Of a stretch of 64,000 nt of DNA, positions 49,160-57,900 are shown piece after piece. Made by a program: the position numbers and the translations under genes. The notes below the pieces were generated by a model. That model made no database searches, was not told where the DNA came from, and saw nothing but the letters and a program-made list of their open reading frames with translations. This stretch comes from Saprospirales bacterium (lineage in GTDB: Bacteria; Bacteroidota; Bacteroidia; Chitinophagales; Saprospiraceae), in the NCBI GenBank assembly GCA_016711045.1, contig JADJTT010000003.1, forward strand, positions 1 to 64,000, read 5' to 3'. The first letter of the stretch is position 1, and each line of letters begins with the position of its first letter.

Positions 49160-50262
49160 TTATTCCTCCACCAACTCATACCCCGTACTCCTCCCTCCTC
49201 CTGAGCCTTGTATGAGTATCCCCTTTTGCACCAGGCCTTGTATATCCCGCAGCGCCGTATCAGAAGAACATTTGGTCATTTTCGCCCATTTGGAAGTCGT
49301 CAGTTTGCCTTTGAAGCCGTTCCATAGTCTGTTGATCATAAAGCGTTGACTGTCGTTGAGATCGGTGAGCCGATGATGCTCCCAAAAGCGGGCTTTCGCT
49401 AAAGTACGGGACAGGATCTGCTCTGTACTGACCAGCGAACGCTCCAGGCATTCTAGAAACCACAAAAGCCAGGCGGTGATGTCTGTGCTGCCTTTTTGCG
49501 TTTTCTCTAAAACCTCGTAATATCGCTTCTGTTCAAGCCGAATTTGGGCAGACATGCTGTAAAAACGCCGGGAGCTCCCATCTGCTCTCGACAACTGCAT
49601 ATCGGTCACAGCCCTGGCTATCCGGCCATTTCCGTCTTCAAATGGGTGTATGGTTACCACCATAGATGAGCGACCGCAGCTTTTAACACAGGATCTATGT
49701 GCTCCTCCCGGTTAAACCAGGCGAGAAAAGCTTCCATTTCCTGGTCGACTATAAGAGCATCCGGTGCCTGAAAATGTACCCGCTCCTTTCCCATTGCGCC
49801 CGAAACCACCTGCATAGGCCCCTTGGCATCCGTTCTCCATTGGCCCACCTCAATCTTGTACATGCCGCTTCGGCCAGTGGGAAATAAGGCCGCATGCCAG
49901 TTAAACAAGCGCTCTTTCGTGAGTGGATGATCGTATTGTTTCGTAGCGTCCAAAATCATCTCTACTACCCCTTCTACATCCCGATCGGAGGGTACGAGCC
50001 CGGATATATCCAGCCCCAGCCGCCTGGCAATGGACGATCGAACTTGATCGACATCCAAAAATTCTCCTTCTATTTCCGTCGATTTCAATACGTTGAGGGT
50101 CTGGGTTTCCAGTTCCGCTTCCTGCTGCAAGTCAAAGCCCAGGGCCAACATCTTACCCATCAAACGCCCCTGTATATGACGAACCCTTCCCAAAGGAACC
50201 AGCAAGACGTTTTGATCCCATGAAAACGATGGCCAGTTTTTGTGTTGATGAAGGAACATCAT
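49160..50262 (-). CDS. Fic family protein (DUF4172 N-terminus), one frameshift
   Basis: The start at 50262 (MMFLHQHKNWPSFSWDQ) is the DUF4172 opening; a Met at 50271 overlaps the 52-bp repeat element. The N-terminal domain carries KSTEIEGE, which fits the inhibitory (S/T)xxxE(G/N) motif of class II Fic proteins and would block the nucleotide site. After a shift near 49660 the Fic core has HPFEDGNGRIARA (HPFx[D/E]GNGR). The C-terminal winged helix (SSDTALRDIQGLVQKGILI) is typical. It AMPylates or otherwise modifies hydroxyl side chains of target proteins; the target is unknown. Confidence 0.88.
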
Positions 50263-50312
50263 TCGCCGCATAATTTGCGGTGAATATACGACTTATTCCC
50301 CGCAAAGGCAAT
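50261..50312. promoter_or_regulatory. 52-bp three-half-site element, copy 1
   Basis: Half-sites ATTCGCCGCA (right), TGCGGTGAAT (left) and ATTCCCCGCA (right) in about 50 bp, directly upstream of and overlapping the Fic start. 47 of 52 bases match the copy at 61029-61080. Confidence 0.65.
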
Positions 50313-50398
50313 CAATTGAACACGCCCAATGGAAAACATACCCTTGGAAAAGGGCATTGCAAGAGCAGCCTGCCGGTTTGTATCGAGCTTGCGCCAAT

Positions 50399-50989
50399 TT
50401 ATGGCTTACTTAATTCTACAATAATTTCGTTTTTTCTATTAAAAATATCATAGGGCGGATTATATCCTAAGAAGTGAAATCTGTCATAATAGGGGATACC
50501 CTCTGCATCTAAAGCAGACACCAGCTTTTCTTTATATTTTTCAATTTTCCGGGAATTAGCCCAACCACCAAATTTTATTGCAGCAACGGTTTTGGCAGGC
50601 TCTTGACGAAATTCAATTTGCGATTGGTTGGGTTCGGGAAGATCTTCTTTTTTGATTTTTTTTGGCACCATAAATAGCATAGTCATGGAGTCTTCCAATG
50701 ACATAGCTACCGGCGAAGTCATGGATATTTTTTCATTTTTCTTATTCCCGCCAAAAATATATCCTGCTAAAATGGAAAAACCTTTGCTCGAAGCTTCTTT
50801 GTAATCCTTAGTTGGCAATTTAATGGCTGTGAATAAACTGGCTTCATAACTGCGAATCTCAAATTTATCGAAAGTCTTCAGGACTGTAAAAGGATAAGTT
50901 TCAATATTTCTTTGAGAGCTCAACGCAAAGATTTGGACGACTATAAAGACCAATGCGAACACGCCAAGAATGATTAAAAGGGCTTTCAT
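50399..50989 (-). CDS. SOUL heme-binding family protein, membrane-anchored
   Basis: The start at 50989 (MKALLIILGVFALVFIVVQIFAL) is a signal anchor; the Met at 51031 lengthens the cytoplasmic tail. The SOUL/HBP fold is shown by KFEIRSYEASLFTAI, the block KKNEKISMTSPVAM and the end YNPPYDIFNRKNEI. Members bind heme or related tetrapyrroles with low affinity, in transport or buffering. The gene diverges from the BLUF-cyclase gene across a 27-bp inverted repeat, so the two could be co-regulated. Confidence 0.9.
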   Translation of the reverse strand: MKALLIILGVFALVFIVVQIFALSSQRNIETYPFTVLKTFDKFEIRSYEASLFTAIKLPTKDYKEASSKGFSILAGYIFGGNKKNEKISMTSPVAMSLEDSMTMLFMVPKKIKKEDLPEPNQSQIEFRQEPAKTVAAIKFGGWANSRKIEKYKEKLVSALDAEGIPYYDRFHFLGYNPPYDIFNRKNEIIVELSKP

Positions 50990-51133
50990 TTTATTATTTT
51001 TTGAAAGTATGTTGGGACTTCTGTGAAACAAGCATTTTGAGAACCTGAAAAGGGTATAAACAATATTTTTGCGATGAGGTTCATGCCTGTCGATCCAAGT
51101 ATCAATGAGATGAGTACTTTGAGGACATGTACT

Positions 51134-51198
51134 AGTTGAGAGTGGAGTGTGGAGAGTGAAGTAAAACGCATTTCACTCTCCACACTCCACTTTCAACT
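51134..51198. repeat. 27-bp inverted repeat between SOUL and BLUF-cyclase genes
   Basis: The left arm (51134-51160) starts AGTTGAGAGTGGAG and the right arm (51172-51198) is its reverse complement with one mismatch in 27; the loop is 11 bp. The arms are made of GAGTGGAGTGT-type repeats. It lies in the divergent spacer. Confidence 0.85.
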
Positions 51199-51255
51199 AA
51201 GATTTTGATCATTGTTTGAAATATCGGACATTAGTGCGTAACACCAGTGAATTAC

Positions 51256-52164
51256 ATGAAGCGGATAACATACATAAGCAGAATTTCCCACCCGCTATCG
51301 ATTAAAGAAATTGAGGCAATCGGAAATATTTCTAGTCAAAATAATTTGCAAGTAAATATTACTGGCTTGCTGGTATATTTCGAAAAATTGTTTTTTCAGA
51401 TCATTGAGGGGGAGGACAAGGAGGTGGACCAGCTATTTAAAAAAATAGGGAAAGACCCAAGACATAGGGACATTCTACGGTTGAAAACAGAATATGAGGT
51501 AAGGGAAAGACTTTTCCCTACCTGGTCCATGAAAACGATCAACCTTGATCATAATGTAGATGAGTTGTTGCGTCCTGTAGAAAAAAATAATTCTCTTTTC
51601 GGACATAGTATCCTACTCCGCAATAAGTGAGAAAAGGCCCATAGAAGATATATGCTCCTGATTTTGAATACCTATTTCAAGACATGTAGTCAGATCATTT
51701 CAAAAAGAGGAGGAGAAGTTAACAAATTTATCGGCGACGGGTTAATGGCGTATTTTGATATTGAACAGGCCGACAATGCCATACATTCTTGTCTGGAAAT
51801 ACTGGAAGCCTTGCAAAATTTACGCCAGAATGCTCCAGAAAATTCACCGCTTCAGTTTCTTTATTCCGGATTTGGGCTCGCCCAGGGCTCAGAGCTTGAA
51901 GGCAATATGGGGTCTGACTTTAAAACAGACTATACAATAATCGGCGATGCGGTGAACATTGCTTCTCGGTTAGAAGGATTGACCCGGGAAGTCAAATGTG
52001 GATTGGTTTTATCGGACTTGCTTACCCAAAGCACAAAAGAACCCTGGACCTTTATCAGCCTTGGAAAATACAATCTTAAAGGAAAAAAATACAATAGTGA
52101 AGTCTATTCCATTGACCACAGCCTCGTTAATGATTTTAAAGAAAACATATTTGAGACGGAATGA
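51256..52164 (+). CDS. BLUF-class III adenylyl cyclase (photoactivated cyclase), two frameshifts, linker missing
   Basis: The start at ATG 51256 matches the BLUF beginning (MKRITYISRIS). BLUF residues: Tyr6, Asn30, Gln48 (LFFQIIEGE), and the Trp/Met pair in RLFPTWSMKTINL, so flavin photochemistry is expected. After RPV-EKNNSLF a one-base shift near 51603 restores SDIVSYSAISEKRPIEDIC, and another near 51656 continues LILNTYFKTCSQIISKRGGEV. The cyclase core has both metal aspartates (SDI; FIGDGLM), Lys in EVNKFIGD and Thr in DYTIIGDAVNIASRLE, the adenine-type pair. It matches Beggiatoa bPAC closely from memory, but about 40 linker residues present there (from after IQP to before VEK) are absent. 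Light-driven cAMP production is the prediction, if the linker loss is not an assembly gap. Confidence 0.85.
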
Positions 52165-52256
52165 AACAGGCTTAGAGATGAGCGATTCAGTGGACAAAGC
52201 CAATTACTCAATCACCCAATTTTACACGCCGGAGCCCTGCTTGCAGCAGGCAGGTT

Positions 52257-52394
52257 TAGCGAAGGCGGGCTTTTTTTTGCCAAGGCCAACGCTTTTGCCG
52301 ATAGCCTTGATTAATGGGCTACGGCGAGACGATGTCCGCATGCGTTGAATGAAAAACAAAACCCCTTGCAGGTTATAAACTTGCAAGGGGTTTG
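52257..52394 (+). repeat. Right copy of the direct repeat flanking the islet
   Basis: Same order of blocks as 48640-48774: GCGAAGGCGGGCTTTTTTTT, CCAAGGCCAA, GGGCTACGGCGAGAC, TGCGTTGAATGAAAAACAA, and the CCCCTTGCAGGTT hairpin. It starts about 90 bp after the BLUF-cyclase stop. Confidence 0.8.
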
Positions 52395-52442
52395 TTGTTT
52401 TCGAGGGCACGGTAAGAAGGAAATTCGAGATGAACTCCAGGG

Positions 52443-53387
52443 CTATTGTTTCACAAATTTCTTCGTAACAATATTCCCATTTGCTTTTTTTATAGAAACC
52501 AGGTATGTACCCGGATGCAGTTCACCCAGATCTATTTCCACCGCCTGCGAATTTGGCTGGAAGGATTTCACCAGTGAACCGGTCAGTGACATCACATTAA
52601 CGGCACTGATTTCATCCTCCGATTGCAACATCAGGTAGTCTGTCGCCGGGTTAGGGAAGATGGAAACACCATCCGTTTCATAAACTGCAAGGGATTTGCT
52701 TTCCCTGCTGACCGGGTCAGCAAGCTGGGTGATTTTCTGTTGCTTTTCGCTGGCCATCATCGCACCGTTTGTGATGCCAGTTACCGTAACGGCATCAATG
52801 TAGATCCAATCATTTTTAGCATTGGCGTCGCATTGAAAGCGGAAATTGGCATTGGTCGGGAAGGTGTAAGATGCACTACTGACAGTGACCGTAGCTACAT
52901 AAAAACTGCCATTGCTAAAACTGCTGCCACTGGTATACGCAGCCACCGTCGTCCAGTCAGCACCATCATAATACTGGACCAGGAAACCTTCGCCGCTTTC
53001 CATACTTCTAGGATAAAAGAAGAATTCAATTGCTAACTGATCATAGCTACTTGCATCAAAGGTTGGGGAAGTCATCGAAGAGGCAACGGTTGATTCATCC
53101 CTGAGCATGATGGAGTAATTACCCTCATAGGAATAGTTACTGTGACGCCTGGCACAGTCGAGACCACCGTCAGTCCAGCCATCCCAACCGGATTCGAAGT
53201 CGGAGCCAAAAATTACCGTGCTTTCAGGCGGGGCATTGACATCCAGGCGCTGAAGATTTTCCTGGGTAAAGGCGACTTTGTGGGCGACTTGAGCGGGGTT
53301 TTCGCCGGCTGCTAGTGTTGGTTGATGACCAAACAGCATGACAAAGGTCATCGTGGCTAATGCCAGTGTCGTAAACTTTTTTTTCAT
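52443..53387 (-). CDS. T9SS type A secreted protein with jelly-roll-like domain, 314 aa
   Basis: Starts MKKKFTTLALATMTFVMLFG (signal peptide). Residues about 60-205 form a jelly-roll or MAM-like domain (FGSDFESGWDGWTDGGLDCARRHSNYSYEGNYSIMLRDES ... FRFQCDANAKNDWIYIDAVTVTG), often found on Bacteroidota proteases and carbohydrate enzymes. The end is a type A sorting domain (VSIFPNPATDYLMLQSE ... GELHPGTYLVSIKKANG). No catalytic domain is present, so it may be a binding protein or a detached accessory domain. Confidence 0.88.
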   Translation of the reverse strand: MKKKFTTLALATMTFVMLFGHQPTLAAGENPAQVAHKVAFTQENLQRLDVNAPPESTVIFGSDFESGWDGWTDGGLDCARRHSNYSYEGNYSIMLRDESTVASSMTSPTFDASSYDQLAIEFFFYPRSMESGEGFLVQYYDGADWTTVAAYTSGSSFSNGSFYVATVTVSSASYTFPTNANFRFQCDANAKNDWIYIDAVTVTGITNGAMMASEKQQKITQLADPVSRESKSLAVYETDGVSIFPNPATDYLMLQSEDEISAVNVMSLTGSLVKSFQPNSQAVEIDLGELHPGTYLVSIKKANGNIVTKKFVKQ

Positions 53388-53750
53388 ATTAAATTTTATT
53401 TATATATTAATGAGTGAAATTGAATCAATGCTATACTCAAGGAATGAAAATCGCCTTTTTTGTAAATATAAAACTTTATGCCAAAAGTGAAGGTGATTTT
53501 GAAATTTTATTATGCAAGTTGTGTTGTGAATAAATAATATACTGATGTTACGCGGAATGGTTGCTATCAAAATGTATAAGGGATTTCGAGGGATTATGGG
53601 GGATTGACAAGCAGATACCCATTTCCTATTCCGAACAAAAGCAGGCAGGCTATTCTAATCCAACTGGGAAACGCCATCCGGCAACACCGGAAAGCGAATG
53701 TACTGGGCGTGAAAGTGGGAGTATTGTTGGAAGGGATGGAGTAAAGGGCT
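53388..53750. other. AT-rich spacer with a short coding-like remnant
   Basis: About 360 bp. At about 53652-53744 the plus strand reads ILIQLGNAIRQHRKANVLGVKVGVLLEGME then a stop, coding-like but too short and with no family recognised; the frame is closed upstream at 53577. It is probably the C-terminal remnant of a lost gene, next to the transposase remnant. Confidence 0.35.
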
Positions 53751-54030
53751 TTATTTGGGGGAAGTGTACACAAAGCCCAAGCGGTGCAGCAACTTGACCA
53801 CTCCTTTGGAGGTATTTTTCACCGAAAAAATGTGCCGGATATAATCGGCCACTTCTTTTGAGGAAATGTACAGGTTGTCTGTCAATTCTTGTCTCAGATG
53901 GACTTCCTGTTCCTGGCTCAGTTTACCGCTGTACGCCACATACCGGTTGTCCAGATAGGAATCTAGCCCATTTTCTTTGAATGCTTTCTGGTAGCGGAAA
54001 CCGGTACTATCATCAATGCAGAATTGGCAA
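53751..54030 (-). pseudogene. IS630-type transposase N-terminal remnant
   Basis: The frame TGFRYQKAFKENGLDSYLDNRYVAYSGKLSQEQEVHLRQELTDNLYISSKEVADYIRHIFSVKNTSKGVVKLLHRLGFVYTSPK fits the helix-turn-helix and linker part of IS630-family transposases; the catalytic DDE domain that should follow is absent. It is a decayed insertion sequence fragment, without visible terminal repeats. Confidence 0.6.
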
Positions 54031-54159
54031 TCGCTTCAGGCGAAAAAACCTGATCCAGCATCAGCAAAACGGTACCTTGACAAAGATGTTTTTATCCCTG
54101 CCTGCCTGCCGTTCAGTATAGAACTTGGAGAAAAAGAAGGCGACCCATCTCCTACCCTC

Positions 54160-55406
54160 TCAATAATGTAACATATTGTCATACCATCGATTAACAGAGA
54201 AATAACCTTCAAGTTTCCATTCTCCATTCTCCCGTTTCATAGTTACTTTTACAAGCCTACGAAAGGGCTTGGTAGTAGGATTTGCTGTTGATTGGGGGAT
54301 GATGGGCTTTACATTCATATGAATACCGATCAGATCGATTATATTTTCATCAAATAACAACTCCTGGATTCTGAAATTTGAAGAGGTTAAATAGTTCTCA
54401 ATAACTGTGTGAAGTGTGTCTTTTGTCAGGTGATCTACCTCAAAATGATCAGGAAGTTTGTCCTCTATCTCAGCCATAAAGCCATTAAACAAATCAGGAC
54501 GCAATACCTCTGCAGCTGGTTGCTCCAATATCTCTTCTCTTTTGGATAATTTAGGCACGAGATCGCTAAATCCAAAATCGCAATAAAAGATCGCTTCCTC
54601 CTTTCCAACTTTTTCCGGGATGTAGTAATTAAACGAATGTTCATAAGTGGTACGATAATACTTTTTCAAAGAATCAACCACCTGAATATTTGAAGTGTCG
54701 TTTCTATCCTTGAACTTCCAATCTTGGCCGAGGTATTGAGCAGCCATAGACCACTTATCGTCTTGAACTGCTTTGAGGAAATCCTCAAATGCTACGACAT
54801 ATGGCATTCCTTTGAAAGCCTCCTGTCCACGTTGCATCATTTCAATAGGGTTTAAATCCATGTTCTCCCCACCGGCTCCCTTATCGGGGGCAACCAGGAA
54901 TTTCGCTAACAAGAAGCCAAATGCAATACCGGCAATCAGAAAAAGGATATTCGCCGGAATTTTTTTTGATAAGGGAGCTGGATGAAATGAAGGCTCTGGA
55001 ACCCCTCCCTCTCTCAGAAGCAAATCCGTCAAATAGTATACGACCTTACTATACTTTTTTCGGTTTGATTCGCCCTGCTTCAGTTCCGTGAAAATTTTCG
55101 GAGTCAATGTTACATCTATATCCTTATTCAGCACCTCCGTTCCATAAATAAGGTTGAGTTTGGTGATCAGGTCATTAACCGATTTTATTATCCCTTTATG
55201 GTACAAATAGTCGTAATGAGTCCGGTAAAGATCCTTCAATTTTTCTTGATCCCATTGGTACAATTTTTTTCAAACTCGACTTTTGCCTCCTCCGTGGAAA
55301 GTCCCTTTTCCAATATCGAAAGATATCGGATAAAAAAATCGGAAAGGTCAAACCCATTTAATCTTTGGCCTTGGTTCCAATCAAACTTGGGGGGAGATGC
55401 TTTCAT
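54160..55406 (-). CDS. Single-pass membrane protein of unknown function, one frameshift
   Basis: From MKASPPKFDWNQGQRLNGF (55406) through a T-run shift near 55265 (EFEKK-LYQWDQEKLKDLYRTHYDYLYHKG) it reads as one protein of about 415 residues. The first 150 residues are helical and charged, then one transmembrane helix (ANILFLIAGIAFGFLLAKFLV), then an extracytoplasmic part with DDKWSMAAQYLGQDWKFKDRND, FNYYIPEKVGKEEAIFYCDFGFS and VTMKRENGEWKLEGYFSVNRWYD. The last part recalls SnoaL/NTF2-like stress or lipoprotein domains. No family is certain. Transcribed away from the secreted cluster that follows. Confidence 0.7.
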
Positions 55407-55860
55407 ACTTCTAAAAATTTGGTTGTAACCCCATCTCATGAAGGGATGTATTGACGTCCCTCCAAAGATAATCAAAAAGAGAGCCCTTTGCAATTTTAAA
55501 ATAACAACACAATTACGGAGAGCAAATTTTTAATCTTCGGAAAAATTCCGAAACTTTTTGAAATCCTTAGAAATAATGGGAAAAAGAAAATAAGGGCAGA
55601 ACAACGCGTTCATATTGTTCGTTCGCAGGTTTAAGTTCACATTTCAACAAACAGGCATTTAGTAAAAGATAAGCATACCGAGGTGTGCTTCTTTCTGCGC
55701 AACTACTTGACATGGGAATAATAACGGAAAAATCCTCGAGCGGAATGATAACATGCATAGATTCTCATTGTATACTCAAATCGAACTAGTCCCGGGTGAT
55801 TTGACGGCCGGCGGCCGTCAAATCACTTTTGCTTTAGTATATCATCAAAAATTGTAAATC
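55407..55860. other. Divergent spacer with a strong hairpin
   Basis: About 450 bp. A minus-strand frame of 63 codons (55567-55758) shows no family signal. At 55796-55826 the stem GTGATTTGACGGCC/GGCCGTCAAATCAC with a 3-nt loop and a T-rich tail is present, just before the start of the next gene. Confidence 0.45.
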
Positions 55861-56325
55861 ATGAAACGACCTGAAATTTTTCTTCCTTACAGAATTTTCC
55901 TCCCTGAGACCCTTGCACGGCTCATGCAGGAATTGACGCAAATCGTCTTCGTTATCCTTTTTATTTTGATCACCGTTCCCGGAAACGGCCTACACGCCCA
56001 GGAAGAGCTGTGCTCCTTCGTCGGCGAACTGACGCTGCCGGTTGCCACCTCCACCTCATTTGCTACCTGCCTGGCCACAGGTAATGCCCCAGCCTGTGAG
56101 ATTGGGTACATAATCCTTGCATGTGAAGAAGATCCGTCGTGCAGCGGAGTGGTAGGCCGGCTCTCTGAAATGGGGTGCACCTATGTTGTGAAGAAAGTAG
56201 GCGAAGTCTATGAAATTACGGGGACTGCACTTGCCAGCAGCCTTGACGAATTGAAAAGGACTTACGAGTCCTTGTCAACAGTAGCGGGAATGCATTGGCT
56301 CAGGCAGTACTTTTCTTCTCAGTGA
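55861..56325 (+). CDS. Small secreted cysteine-containing protein, first of a three-gene group
   Basis: The start may be ATG 55861 or 55924 (MQELTQIVFVILFILITVPG); the latter gives a normal signal peptide ending LHAQEE. The mature part is about 110 residues with six Cys (ELCSFVGELTL, FATCLATGNAPACEIG, ILACEEDPSCSGVVG, EMGCTYVV), probably three disulfides. No family is known. It is followed by two larger secreted-protein genes on the same strand. Confidence 0.65.
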   Translation: MKRPEIFLPYRIFLPETLARLMQELTQIVFVILFILITVPGNGLHAQEELCSFVGELTLPVATSTSFATCLATGNAPACEIGYIILACEEDPSCSGVVGRLSEMGCTYVVKKVGEVYEITGTALASSLDELKRTYESLSTVAGMHWLRQYFSSQ

Positions 56326-56479
56326 TGATCTTTTCCTGGCTGCTCCCAGGCCAATCAGCCTCCTTCTCAACCACAGGAAAGCGATAAACCAACACTAATT
56401 TGGCGAAGAGACGAAAACATCAGCTATTCCAAAGATGCCTATGTCATGATAATTATTGATCAATCCAAATCTTTAATAA

Positions 56480-57859
56480 ATGCAACCGATAAATTCACAG
56501 CAGTTTCCTGAGTCCCATCCAGCTTGGGGTTTGGCTTGCGCTTTGTTCCTCCTGGTGGTTCAGTTAGGAAGCGCACAACAAAAAGATTACAAAGACCCTT
56601 GGGGAAGCAAAAATTACTCCCAAGGCACCTATTTCGAAGAAGGTCAACTTCACAAAACTGGCCTTACCTTTTACTGGGACCGTATTTACTATGAGATCTA
56701 TGAAGCCGCACAAAATCTGGAAATAAAGAGCGGCCCGTTTGGAAATATCGGGAAGGGCGGCAAATACTATGTGCTTCCAATCTTCTCCATCAACCAAGTC
56801 CAAGGCCCATACGTCACTTCAAATGGGGTTGTCCTCAATCTGGACATTAGGAGCCAATACCCCCCTTTTCTGGAAGTAGCTCAATATATCCAAAAAAATA
56901 CCACTGATAGGTTGGTCACACCCGCTGACATAGCTCCGCTGAAGATATTCGGCTATCAGGTGATTGACAAAACATGGGGCATCTCGGATCTGATCACAGC
57001 CCCCGGAGGAATGGAAGTAAATGACAACTATCCGCTCCAGGTAACCCTTAAATACCCATCCCTGGAAGAAGCAAATGAAGCAAAGAATTTCCTGCTAAGC
57101 ACTGGCAAGGTACAGTTTAGCATTCTCCTGAATTTCTGTGTGCTCGTGAGTGAATGTACCTTTGTGATCGATGCCGAAAGCATTCTAAATTCGGAAGCCT
57201 GGCGGAACATTATTTCCCCGGTTCGAGGAACCGAAATTACGGTAGACCAGGCGCTTGATCTCTCGAACAAGCTCACCAATGAACTTCGAACGGAATTCTA
57301 CTGCAAAGGGAATGTTTCCCAATTCGAATCACTTGCTCAAAGTATCTACCAAAGCCTGTTTTCCAAGCACCATTCTGTCCCATTCGAGCAATTAAACGCA
57401 AAGAATTTTTTGATTGATATCAATGGAAAACGCTACCAACCCGATGAGATCAATCGATTAATGACAAAGATCAGCAAGGAATCTCTTAACGAATGGTGTG
57501 ACAAGTATTCTGATGAAAAACGAGACTACGATGAGAAAAAAAATGATCTGCTCATTACTGGTGAAACGGGAGGAAGTTTCCTGAATATCTTGGAAGGCAG
57601 CGCATCTGCAACATACGACAAAGATACTTTCTCCAAGGAGGAATCATTCATGAAATACATCCATGATAATTGCGGAAAGATTTTGAACAAGCAGTCCTTC
57701 GACTTCGAGGTTGAAGGTTCCATGATCATTCCCAAAGGGATATTCCTAACGGAGGTCATCAACTCGGATCACGAATTTATCGACCGTTTTTCAGAAAGGT
57801 TTCGAAAGGTCAGCCAGGAGTATCTCCAAATTCCAATGCAGATCGGTTACCGGAAATGA
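56480..57859 (+). CDS. Secreted protein of unknown function, 459 aa
   Basis: Starts MQPINSQQFPESHPAWGLACALFLLVVQLGSAQQKD with a hydrophobic core cut after SAQ. It contains KDPWGSKNYSQGTYFEEGQLHKTGLTFYWDRIYYEIYEAAQNLEI and GPFGNIGKGGKYYVLPIF in the first 100 residues and a charged helical second half (KISKESLNEWCDKYSDEKRDYDEKKNDLL). No recognised domain. Its stop (57857-57859) overlaps an ATG at 57856, so it is translationally coupled or closely linked with the next gene. Confidence 0.8.
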   Translation: MQPINSQQFPESHPAWGLACALFLLVVQLGSAQQKDYKDPWGSKNYSQGTYFEEGQLHKTGLTFYWDRIYYEIYEAAQNLEIKSGPFGNIGKGGKYYVLPIFSINQVQGPYVTSNGVVLNLDIRSQYPPFLEVAQYIQKNTTDRLVTPADIAPLKIFGYQVIDKTWGISDLITAPGGMEVNDNYPLQVTLKYPSLEEANEAKNFLLSTGKVQFSILLNFCVLVSECTFVIDAESILNSEAWRNIISPVRGTEITVDQALDLSNKLTNELRTEFYCKGNVSQFESLAQSIYQSLFSKHHSVPFEQLNAKNFLIDINGKRYQPDEINRLMTKISKESLNEWCDKYSDEKRDYDEKKNDLLITGETGGSFLNILEGSASATYDKDTFSKEESFMKYIHDNCGKILNKQSFDFEVEGSMIIPKGIFLTEVINSDHEFIDRFSERFRKVSQEYLQIPMQIGYRK

Positions 57860-57900
57860 TCGGCCGTCCAGATCAACCTTTTCACCAAAAATTGATCCCT

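Noticed and set aside
52222..52410. A minus-strand frame in the right direct repeat
   Set aside because: It and its counterpart in the left copy arise from the repeat, which contains terminator hairpins.
55567..55758. A 63-codon minus-strand frame
   Set aside because: No recognisable family; mentioned only as part of the spacer.
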